Shown: in pieces, positions 35,001 to 45,165 of the stretch | How the letters are laid out: each line of letters starts with the position of its first letter | Position numbering within the stretch: position 1 is the stretch's first letter | Assembly (NCBI GenBank): GCA_036785705.1 | Contig: JAWUZG010000332.1 | Location: 3,782,001-3,846,000 of the forward strand | Source of the DNA: Acanthornis magna | Lineage: Eukaryota > Chordata > Aves > Passeriformes > Acanthizidae | Direction of reading: 5' to 3' | DNA: 64,000 nt | Notes under the pieces: model-generated | The model's database searches: none | What the model was told of the DNA's origin: nothing | The model's input: only the letters and a program-made list of their open reading frames with translations | Translations under genes and position numbers: made by a program

Positions 35001-37860
35001 GTGGAGGAGCCAGTGAAATGGTGGAAGAGACTGTGTGTTGTCACTTCGGTGAGCAATGTGGTGAGGTGTACGTGTGCAGTGACAAGCTCTACAGGAGCTA
35101 TTCCCACTTGGAAGGATCTTGCAGTTGCAATTAGTACAGTGCAGCTTGAGCTCTGGTTTTAGCTTGATGGATGGCAAGAGCTGCCCTGGGAGTGGGCTGG
35201 GAAGGGGGTGGGGAGCAGAAGACAGCTGTGGCAGTGCGCAGAGAGAGTCTGCCTGCTTCCTCTAGACAAATGGTGACACTAAAAGGCACAGGGATGGCTT
35301 GAAAGAATAATCAAGGAATGGTGCAGGCTCTGTTGAAGCAGACAGTCTTCAGCTCAGGAGAGATGCCTGGAGAAAAAAAAGATAAATTCATGAGTGTGTT
35401 GGAGTTGGAGGAGGATCAGGAGCAGTGAGTGACTTGTTCTGTAACAGCTGCCTTGGTTTCCTGGCCTTGTACAAGGCAGTAAGTGTGAAGCAATCAGAAG
35501 TTTTTTCAAAGCCTAATGGTGAAATTTGTTTCTCTAAGGATTGGTTGCCAAAATTGACAGGTTAAAAAAATATATATATATATGTATAGTGTATGCAAAG
35601 CATTATAGTTCTGTACTTGCACCTTTTGCTAAGTCTTAGCCAAAGCCAGGTTACAGCTGTAGAGGGACTGATATTTGCACACAGGATGGTTGTTCTTGCC
35701 TGTCAGTACCTCTGTGTGTCCATGCACATCTAGTGTCATGTGCATTCTCTAAACAACATCATACTTCAGTGACTTCTGATTTGCAGACCTTTTGAACAAC
35801 AGTGCAGCTTTCTGGGGTAAGATAAGCAGCTTGTTTAAAAATGAAACCCTTCTGTTGGGGTAGAGGAAATAATGTTTACTCAGCAGTGTGGAACAAAAGA
35901 GTTTGATGATAACTTAGGGAAACGATGTATTAATGAACTTGCCCCTTAGCAAAAGTATTAATGTGGTGGGGAGGAGGAATGGGAACATGGTTTGCCATTC
36001 TCTTCAGATGGATTAGCAATTTCTCTGTTGTTAAGTAGCAACAGACAGGGCAAATGCTTAGTGACAGTCAAGGAAATCTCTTTGTTCACTGGGTTTAAAT
36101 GAAGTTTAGCACTAATGAGGCTGTGCAGGGACCATTGAGCTCTGCACTGGCTCTTCCTGCTGGACCTCCTGAAGTGCCATGGCAAACAAAGGGCTTTGGC
36201 TTCTTTCTTTTGAGCTTTGCCTCTGAGAGGCGCTCACTAGGAAACCTGCAGATACGAGTTCTGATGCAACCTCTCAGGGGTTGGTCCTGGTTGCAGCTCA
36301 CATGGAATTACTAGTTGGGGTGAGAAGCCACAGCAAAGCTTGGTGATATGTTTGACTAAGAGCTCAGGTATGTCTCCGAAAAGTATCTGCTTCATGATTC
36401 AAAGCACTGCCATGCAAACACATACTCATGTGAGTAGATAGGGCTAGGAAGTATGTAAAATCATCGTGAGATTGAAGGAAATCTTAATGTTGTCACACAG
36501 CTCAAAAAGGGCGAGTAGGGATGTGTGTATGTGTAGCAATGACTGACAGTGAAACTAGGGGACAAGGAAAGGTTCTTTCCGAGAACTTCATTTCCTCAGC
36601 TACCTCCTGGGTTTGCTGAACGCCTTGATGAATTCTTCAGGAGTTTCCTCACTCATCACAGACAAATCCCCAGTGGCTGCTGAAAGTGTTCATGCCGGAC
36701 AATCTCTTTTACCTCTTGTCTAATCTCAGTTATGTTACTTTACCCTCAACAGTGGCATATGCTCTTCTTAATCTCCATCTTTTGTTCTGTTCGGTTGTTC
36801 TGCTATCTCTGCCCAGGCATCTGTACAGCTGTTAGTAGGCTCTGGCCAGTTTCGCCCTCAGTCCCCCTCCCATATCAGCAGGTAGAATCTCAGTTACTGC
36901 CTCCACTCCAAACCTGCCTCCTCTTCTGAAACTGTTTTGACATGGCTAACACAGAGCTGGTAAACAAAGAGCGCTAGTAGTTCTTTCTTGTTCCCTATGC
37001 TGCCACTTCCCTGTTTGTTCAAGCCATTGGATTTTAACTCCTTCTAACCATTTCTCAGACATTTCTGCAGAGCTGCTGATGTGCAGTTTTCTTTGTTCAT
37101 CCCCATGGCTGTTGGTTTTAACCAGGCTCTAATCTTACCACACTTTCAGAGGTTTCTGAGCTTTATCAGGTACACCTGATCCTCATCTCAGACCTTTCTG
37201 GAGAGGTGCCTTGTTACCTGTGTGGTTCAAAAGGGATTTTGGCATGTTCCTGTGCTGGGTGCTTGCACAGAGGCCAGACAGCCATAGGACAGTGGGCAGG
37301 CTCTTTGCTTGGCTACCAGAGGGAGTGAATGGCCGGTCCTGATGGAGAAGGGTTGGCCCCTGGCAGTCCCAGCACAAGTCCCCCATGGCAAGGGAGCAGT
37401 GAGATGGCTGAGTTTATCCACTGACTGAATTTGAGTTCACAGCCAGCTGAAGAATCACAGCATGTGTTAAATCTTGCTGCAGCACTAAAATATCAATGAT
37501 ATTGACTGTAGATAAATGAATTGATGCATATGAAGGGACAGAAGGGAAGGCTGACCTTCTTTGGAAAGAGTAGGCTGAGTTGATTGTCCTCTTGGGCAGA
37601 AGAACTTTGAAAAACTGAAGGAATCCATGTGAGTCTGCTAGAGCTTGACAGTGCTCATCAGAGCAGGCTACGCCCAGGGGGTTCTTAAGGTTTATGAACA
37701 AAACATGATCTGTTGTTTGCTGCCTTTGAATGTGTGTGTATGTGTATATATAAAAACACATATATTTGTACCTAGGGTGTAAACTTACAGCCTTGAACAG
37801 AGAAGGGGGGCATGGATGGAGAGGTTGTCCCCTGCCCAAGGAGCAGACATTGGGCTGGGG

Positions 37861-37992
37861 CTCTTTGATCTGGAACAGGACATTGCCACATGCCACCGCT
37901 CTGGTTTGGTGCATCCCTGAATTCAGCTCTTTGATCTGGAACAGGACATTGCCATATGCCACCGCTCTGGTTTGGTGCATCCCTGAATTCAG
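37861..37992 (+). repeat. 66-bp tandem duplication (two copies)
   Basis: Copy 1 (37861-37926) and copy 2 (37927-37992) are identical except for one C/T difference (CCACATG versus CCATATG). Near identity means the duplication is young. It lies in CYSTM1 intron 1 and has no visible function. Confidence 0.95.
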
Positions 37993-38639
37993 GAGGGTAA
38001 TCTCCTGCAGTCACCCTGATGGGGCAGGAGGCAGTTTTCCACAAGGCAGGCAGCAATGCCCTGGATCCCCTCGTGCCAGGAGCAGGCACGGCAGCTGTAT
38101 ATTGGCTCAGGGAGGCTGAGCAAACCAGGGGGTTTGCAGGGTTGCCTGGGCCATGTCTGGGCATCAGATGGTTACTCTGCTCTGTGCAGTGGTCTGTAGG
38201 TATACACACACTCACTCTGGCCTTGTTCTTCCCTGGGAACTTGCTTTTGGATGTTATTTTGGGATGATTTTCTGGGTTAGATGAACATTAATGGCCTATT
38301 GTGTCCCAGTTCTCTAATTGATTGCATTGAAGTGAGTTGTAGGGCTTGCTGCCTGCCTTTCCTTGCCTCCCTGAAGGGAGAATTTCCTTGCTGAAAACTT
38401 TGTAGGGGCGTTGCATTGCAGTGCAGTGGTTAGAGCGCCTCGAGTTAAGTGTATGTTGTGCTTGTCTGTTTTAAAGTGAGCAGTTAAGTGTTCTGGCAGG
38501 CCTAGCAGTAGGGAAAAAAAAACAAACCATAAATAAAATTCCTGTAATCCCTGGCATTGGTTAAGCAGTTAAACTCTTGACAAAGCCATTAAAAAACATC
38601 ATCTGGAGGGTACAGCACTGCCTTAGCAGTTAGCTGGGA

Positions 38640-38960
38640 CAACTTCTTTGTGAGGGGAAGAGGAGGGACAGACTGATCTCTTCAATGTGGTGACCAGGGA
38701 CAGCACCCAAGGGAATGGCTGGAGCTGTGTCAGGGCAGGATTTGGTTGGATATAAGGAAAACGCTCTTCCCACAGAGGGTGGTAGGGCACTGAACAGGCT
38801 CCCCAGGGAATGGTCACAGTCCCAAGGCTGCCACAGGTCCAGGAGAGTTTAGGCAACGCTCTCGTGCACAAGGTGGGATTGCTGGGGTGTCTCTGCAGGA
38901 CCAGGGGTTGGGCTGGATGGTCCTTGTCCAACTCAGCATGTTCTGTGAGTCTGTGACTGT
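38640..38960 (+). mobile_element. CR1 LINE fragment (3' end) in CYSTM1 intron 1
   Basis: 'cagagggtggtagggcactg', 'gaccaggggttgggctggat' and a terminal 'catgttctgtgagtctgtga' match the plus-oriented CR1 3' end. The wording is close to the copy at 11.54-11.78 kb, indicating the same subfamily. It lies in sense orientation relative to CYSTM1. Confidence 0.88.
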
Positions 38961-39084
38961 GCCTGGCTTGCATGGCAAGAGGAGCTTTAGGATGAATTCA
39001 GGTGAGTGACAGCTGCAGCCTGTGAGCCTCAAGGGCTTCTCGGTGTCCTCCTGGGCAGGACAGCAGCCCTGTTCCCTTGGAGCA

Positions 39085-39475
39085 GCCCCTGATCGCGGGC
39101 ATTGTGTGGGATCAGCCAGGCTGTGTGCGCGGCAGAGCCCCGCGGTGCCACTCGGCATTGTGCTGGTGACCTTCGGGCAGGAGCAGCGTGTAAATAAACG
39201 AGAGAGCCTTGGGATCGTTCCTTGGGGAGCGACAGCTCCGAGGTGATGGAACAGCAGGCTGTAAACAAACAGCTCGCTCCACACTGCCCGCGACTGCGGC
39301 TGCTAAACATAGCCCCAGGGGCTGGCCCGCCTGGCCTCTGCCCCGCACATCGCACATCGGCTGGGCTCCGCTGGCCGTGCAAAGGTGAAATTCTCCAGGC
39401 TGCCTCAGCCGGAGCTCGCTGCATGTGCTGATGGTCTCGGATCTGCCCGTCCCGAGAGTGGGAGCGCAGTGCTGA
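39085..39475. promoter_or_regulatory. Intragenic CpG-dense patch with two forkhead-like motifs
   Basis: In about 390 bp there are roughly 25 CpGs, far above the surrounding intron. The sites TGTAAATAAAC (39189-39199) and TGTAAACAAAC (39260-39270) resemble the forkhead consensus TGTAAACA and lie 71 bp apart. The patch sits about 1.1 kb before the coding exon. It could be an alternative promoter or an enhancer. Confidence 0.4.
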
Positions 39476-40540
39476 GCAGCCAGCCCAGCCCGGCTGCTTG
39501 CCCATCCCAATGCCATCCAAAGGGGATCCTGCTCCCAGCCTCTCCCGCTCCCAGCCGGCAGCAGCAAGCCTGGCGGAGGCAAATTATGCTCCTGGTATTT
39601 CTCCCTGTGGCGTGTGGGAGGAGGTGTGTAGCGAAGGGGAACTGGTGACCTGTCTGCACCCTGTAATAGGGGAAGGAAATAGCAGGGTACAGCCGCTTCA
39701 GGCAGGAAGGTTCCTGAAACGTAGGATATTAATATACACTTCTGTTTCTCAGACAGGGAGAAGCTCTAGAAGCCTAATGTAAGAAATGGTTTGCTTAGTC
39801 ATGCTGCTTAGAGTTTCATTAAAGTTGCAGTATTGTGACAGTCTTGTCTTTTGATGGCTATGCCGTGAGTAATACATGACATGGGTTTTATGAGCATCAA
39901 CTCTCTGAGGTGTCTTTAATGTTGCTTTTTGAATGAGGCTGAGCCCAAGGCCCTAATTCCTTGTGGCTGCTTAATGATTCAGTTGTGTATGACTGGAAGA
40001 CTACACAACGTGCTGGGCTCCAGTGTCATTCGGAAATTATTCACATACAGCCTTGCTGCAGAGTGCTGGTCTGGATGCTTTAAAAATTAGCAGAAGTGTA
40101 ACGGATATTTGCGTTCACTCTTTATCCTGTTGAGACTATCAAACGTGCCTGGAACAGGATGCATTTCTCCATGGTTTTCCTTTCTGATATTGACAGAAAC
40201 ATGAAATAATCGCTTCTAAATCTCTCTTAAAAGCGTTTGAATCATGAGTCAAAGCAGAGGATTTTGCTTTGCTGCTGCAAGACTTAGGTCTTAGGGGGAA
40301 TAGTTGATGCATGACTGGAAAGCAGCATGTTACTCCTGTTGAGCTAAACTTGTGTCACTTAAATCGCTTCAGCTCCATCTCTGCCACTGTGATAGGGTTA
40401 AAAATAAATTTTCTGTTTGACCAGGTATTTTGAAGTCTGTGTCTCACACAATGTAGGGCCCTCTGGAGAGCTGTGTGGAATGGAACTCATATGGTCATGG
40501 ATGAGCAGCAAAAGCAAACCAGTTCTTCTGTTTTTTTCCC

Positions 40541-40569
40541 TCTTTTGCAGGACAGATTCTGCATCCCAC
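40541..40569 (+). other. CYSTM1: Splice acceptor and 5' UTR part of CYSTM1 exon 2
   Basis: A polypyrimidine tract ends in TCTTTTGCAG with AG at 40549-40550. The exon therefore begins at 40551 and contributes 19 nt of 5' UTR before the ATG at 40570. An open frame continues upstream through the tract but is intronic. Confidence 0.9.
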
Positions 40570-40798
40570 ATGAGCTACGATAATCCTCCACCTTACCCCG
40601 GCCCGGGCCCGACTGCCCCATACCCACCCTATGCACAGCAGCCGGGGGGCCCTCCTGGCCCATACCCCGGCTATCCCCCCGGACCCACCGGGCCCTACCA
40701 GCCGGGCCAGCCAGGATACCAAGGATATCCCCAGTATGGATGGCAGAACGCACCTCCACCCCCAGGACCGGTGTACGCAGATGGGCCGAAAAACACAG
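40570..40798 (+). CDS. CYSTM1: CYSTM1 coding exon 2 (start codon; residues 1-76 plus first base of codon 77)
   Basis: This exon encodes the N-terminal cytosolic part of CYSTM1 (cysteine-rich transmembrane module containing protein 1), a small membrane-associated protein of poorly known role. The start at 40570 gives MSYDNPPPYPGPGPTAPYPP, matching the vertebrate family start (M..(E/D)NPPPYPGPGPTAPYPPY). Residues 6-9 form a PPPY motif, a typical WW-domain ligand. The rest is a Pro/Gly/Tyr/Gln-rich low-complexity stretch ending in YPQYGWQ, another family hallmark. The exon ends at the donor CAG|GTATGG after one base of codon 77, so the next intron is phase 1. The spliced protein is 111 residues against 97 that I recall for human; the extra length is in the Pro/Gly repeats. 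The identity is secure; biochemical function is not established. Confidence 0.95.
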
Positions 40799-41409
40799 GT
40801 ATGGCTGAGCAGCCACAGCATGGCATCAGGGGCATCTGTTTGTCTCACATGAGTGCACACTGACCTTGGAGTAATGTGTTCATCAGTACCTAGCCCCAAC
40901 GGGCTTGGAGGAGGTGGAGACTTATTTGAAGTAGTGATTTTGCTTACAGCTTGTTTTCCTGCTTTATTTTGCTGTAGTGTCTCTAACAGTTCCCTCTGTG
41001 GTTATTGGAGGATACTGCTGAACATCCTTAGTGCTGATCCCTCCAGGGAATCCTTATGCTGAGGTTGTTATACAGACTTTAGATTTGCCACGACTCTCAT
41101 TGCACCTGTCTCTTGGTTGATAAGTTTCAACCAAAGGCTGCACAGTTTAAGCTTATAATATTCAAATGTACAGTTCCTACTGAATTAATGGACCTTGGTT
41201 TTCTTGAGCCCATCAGTATCTGTCCAAGTGATCTACTCATTCCTGGGCATTTGGTTTTTTCTGAAGTTATTATTATTCTGTGGAAAAACCCAGATTTCTG
41301 GGGAAGGGAGGGAGGATGGTGTACCTTCCCTTGGCAGCTGGCTGGTCCATCTGTGTGCCACATCTCCTCAATATGGCACACTGGTATGCTCTGGCACCCA
41401 CAGCTCTCG

Positions 41410-41545
41410 TGGGGCTCACTGCAGTGCTTGCCGCAGGCTCAAATTGTCGGAGCAGGGGCAGAGAAGATGATTAAGAAACTGAAGCTTCTCCTTTCTATGA
41501 GGAGAAGCTGAGAGAGGTGGGCCTGTGCAGTGGGTTTGAACACAG
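41410..41545 (+). mobile_element. Decayed CR1-like fragment
   Basis: 'gaagcttctcctttctatga' followed by 'ggagaagctgagagaggtgg' resembles the mid-3' region of CR1 that reads 'tatgaggagcggctgaggga'. The usual tail is absent, so the element is internal, truncated or strongly diverged. Confidence 0.45.
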
Positions 41546-42309
41546 TGGGTCTATCAGGAGGGCCCAAATTTGAGCAGTAAACAATTGGTGTGAGTGAATA
41601 AGAACCAGCATTGAGTGCAAATCATGAGTTCAACTTCCTCTGTAATAGAGTGAGAGCCCTGCCTTTGAGGAGGAGGTGGAGGCAGCAACATGGTGGTGCT
41701 TCCCGCCAGTTCCATTACATGGACTCAAAGTGCAATCAGGCTTTTCCCCGGGGTTTTGGCGTGGCTAAGAGATATTTCTCAGTACTGGGCGGGGGAAAAT
41801 CTCCTTTTCTCCCATGTTGAGCATCTTTGGTTGGTGCTGGTGTTGTTTTGCTGTACAGCCACACAAAGGGATATGCTGGCAGAGGCTGAAGGGAGACAGG
41901 GACTATTGCTTTGGACAGTCTGGCTTTGAGACAGTTCTGCTGCCTTGGAGGCTTGAAGGATCTCGTCTCAAACTGCATCTCAGATCAGGGAAATGATGAC
42001 AGTGAATGTCCTCTGCTCTGCTTACAAACCTGTTGACCAGCACAAAGGATAGGCTGGGAAATTGGAGAGGACAAGTAGTGAAGTATTTGAGTATCTTTCA
42101 TTAAGGTCCCAGGCTTGTGCTGTGAGTTTGGTTTTGTTGTTAAACCTAAGCTAACACTGCTGCAGCTCTGCAGAAATCCAACCCACAAATCAAAGATCTT
42201 CTGATAAGTCTTGTCCTTGAACTGCATTCCTGCAGCTGTGGGTGGTCTCTGAACCCACCTTGGGAGCCTCTAATTTTCTCTGCTTTTGACAAAGTGGATG
42301 TAAAAAAAG

Positions 42310-42690
42310 GGATAGAATCACAGAATGGGTTGTATTGGAAGGGACTTAAAGCTCATCTCATTCCAACCCCTGCCATGGGACATCTCCCACTGTCCCAGAT
42401 TGCTCCAAGCCCTGTCCAACCTGGTCTTGAGCACTTCCAGGATACAGGGGCAGCCACAGCTTCTCTGGACAACATGTGCCAGGGCCTCAGCACCCTCACA
42501 GGGAAGAATTTCTTCCCACTATCCCATCTAACCCTGCTTGCAAGTCCTCCCCAGGGCTGCTTTCCACCCATACTGCACCCAGCCTGTGTATGTGCTTGGG
42601 ATTGCCCCTACCCAGGTACAGGAACTTCATGAGGTCCACATGCCTCCACTTCTTCAGCCTGTCCTGGTTCCTCTGGCCAGCACACATTTA
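42310..42690 (-). mobile_element. CR1 LINE fragment, minus orientation, in CYSTM1 intron 2
   Basis: It starts with 'gatagaatcacagaatgggt' and continues with 'cattccaacccctgccatgg', 'gattgctccaagccctgtcc' and 'cacagggaagaatttcttcc', the reverse complement of the CR1 3' end. It is antisense to CYSTM1. The far boundary is approximate. Confidence 0.9.
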
Positions 42691-45141
42691 TTTTAAGCAC
42701 ATTTATTAATGTCTGCAAAGTGAGGTCAGGACTATAACTTTGAATTTGTCTGCAAAAGCTTTCTTTTCTTCATTCTCATTCTGTTAAGGAGAATGAAGCC
42801 TTTTTTTCCCACCCCTTGCTCCTTTTTGGCCAGTCCGTCAAACTGGAATCTGATCTTTGTCCTCTGACGCTGTAAAAGAGCTTTCAATAGGGCTTTGTTT
42901 AAAAATCACCCCCAGGAGTGTCTAATTGAGAGTGGATGTGTCTAAAAAAGCCAATTTTTAATAAATCTGTTACACTAGTGCTATGTATCTGTTGCTGTGG
43001 CTGAACTTGTAATATAAAAAATTGATGTCTAAATTTAATCAAGTCATTGCAGTCTGCCTAGCTGGTCTGGTGTGATTTCAGGAGACTTGTCAATTCCTGT
43101 GATGTTTCCAAACAATTATCAGGGAAGAGCTACTGTATGGATGCTTTCCTTTCAGAGTGGATGTTTTGCTCTCCTACATGACTTTGCTTAATCTAATTAA
43201 TTAAGCTACTCCAAGTAGTACATTAGTATTTCTGAACAAGTGTATGTCCAAATGGAAAACTAGGAAATTTGCTATTTTACTGTGTGGGCAAACTGCAAAG
43301 TGGGCTCTTATGCTGTAGATCACAGCCAATGTACTAATGCTAATGTGTGGAAGTAATTATGCATCGTATTTTGGTCCAATGACTCTGCTACAAGTAGGTG
43401 AGAAAGGGATGATATTGCCACCTTTTCAATATGGCATTGAATAGGGTACAAATCTAAAGGCTTGTTGGAAGAAGCTGCAGTCCAGAGCAGCTCTGAGCAA
43501 GGAGAACACGTGTGTTCCCCTCTGGACTGTCTGTGCAGGATTAGCCAGCCGCAAGGGTGTCTGGGGTGCAGAAATCAGCTTGTGGTTATGTGTTAGGATG
43601 TGGTGGCGGCCATGTGACCGCCATGTGGCCACCCCCTTATGGCCCTGTGGGACAGGGAGACTGCAGCTGATCACAGTGTTCCTTGGTCCCTTCTCCCTGA
43701 GAGGATGGAGTCCAGTGTGTGCAAGCTTGCACCCCCTCAGTCACCCCAGCTACTTCAGGGCGTGAAAGGCCTCAAGGCATAGGTTTTTCTCCGCATGAAG
43801 GAGCAGCAAGCTGGAGACTCACTGGTGACTTGCTGATGTGGCACAGAAGATGTCATGGTTTTGTTTTTTGGATGGATGGCTTTTAGGCTTCACCAGGTTA
43901 CTGATACCAAGGTCTCCAAAGAAACCCCATGTCTTACATCTTGCAAGGGCTGGCACCTGACTTGGCTGTTGTTCATTAGAGATAAACAACTTGTCCTTTG
44001 CCTTTAGAGATGATAATTTATATGCTGATCCTGAGGGACGTTATCTTTAAGGGTGTCTGGTTCAGCTTCCTAGCACTGTGAGCTGCTGGGCTGATCTCTG
44101 TCCTCAGTTTTCCTGCTGCAAAGGTTGAGGGCTGTCTCCATGTCTGTCCACACGAAGTCTGTGCAGGTGTGAGTTCCTGGAGCAGGGCAGACGTGCCACA
44201 CAGTGCTTGGTGTGGCCAGCGGGAACCTGCCTGCACCAGAACAAAGCTGGGAAACACACAGCTTTATGAACATGGTACCTACGTGGGGCATTGTGTAGGG
44301 AGCAGGTTCTTCTTTACAGTAGGGACTTGCTTAGGAGGAAGAAAATATCTCATTCCAGAAAATATCTCATTTCCCCACCAGTATTTTCATTATTTGTTAT
44401 CAACTGGCGTAAGGAAACCACAGTAACTGCTGACTGGTCAGCTGGTGCTTTCTTGTCTATGTAAATTAGAGGTGAAATGTAATGCAGCTGATAATGGTAT
44501 GCTTTCAAAAGAAGTGGAATGAGCCAAAGTATGAAGTGGCATACTAATTTTAAAAGCAGAAGATGATGTTGGCAATGTGACCAACTTAATTTCTCCCCCC
44601 CTCCCTGCTGATACATGCCAGCGTAATGGATGAGGCTATTCCGTGCTGTGCCAAAGGGAACCAGGTTCTGTCAGCAGGCACTGATGGCAAACAGAGCTCA
44701 GTATTGCGTCTGACCCATTGTACACACAGGGTGGAAATCTTATTTCTGGAAGTTGACTACTTGTAGGAAAGCCGGCTGCGATAAGAGTAATAGTCACAGT
44801 GATGCTGTCTGCCTCCTAATGTTTGTCCAGCTGCAGAATAAACAGGTCACCTAGATACAGGCACTGCCTGCTGCCGGAGGGGTGGATGGTTTTTCCTCTT
44901 TACCTGTCTCGCTGTGGAAAGGAGGGGATCCAAATCGTTCTGGTGAGGCTCTCCAGTGCCTTTCAGTGCTTACCCCCTTGCTTCCCAAACCATGTGGAGC
45001 TGAGCCTTCCCCAGCAGGAGTTAAATTGGAGGACAGGCTTTTTCTCAGTCTGTTGACCCTTTCCAAGTAGTCTGACAGAGCATTTAGTTTAACTGTTCCT
45101 GTACCTTCAGGAGCTGCAACTCCAGATGCTGGAGTCCTGCC

Positions 45142-45165
45142 AAAAAAAAAAAAAAAAAAAAAAAA
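45142..45165 (+). repeat. A24 homopolymer
   Basis: An uninterrupted run of 24 A. It is not preceded by a recognisable retroposed gene, so it is probably a simple microsatellite. Such runs vary in length between individuals and assemblies. Confidence 0.95.

Larger units (their letters stand above)
28964..40550 (+). other. CYSTM1: CYSTM1 intron 1
   Basis: About 11.6 kb separates the proposed donor (28964) from the acceptor AG at 40549-40550, which follows a strong pyrimidine tract. The 5' part holds the rest of the CpG island and a GGGCT/GGCTC repeat. The interior is AT-richer with a TA repeat (35571-35582), a TG/TA tract (about 37736-37765), a 66-bp tandem duplication (37861-37992), a CR1 copy (about 38640-38960) and a CpG-dense patch at 39085-39475. 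I see no other exon. Confidence 0.6.

Noticed and set aside
38410..38450. tRNA-like stretch (GTGGTTAGAGCGCC) resembling an A box
   Set aside because: No B box or foldable cloverleaf follows, so it is neither a tRNA nor a recognisable tRNA-derived SINE.
40417..40569. Upstream in-frame extension of CYSTM1 with an earlier ATG
   Set aside because: It reads through a strong polypyrimidine tract and splice acceptor (AG at 40549-40550). The conserved family N-terminus begins at 40570.
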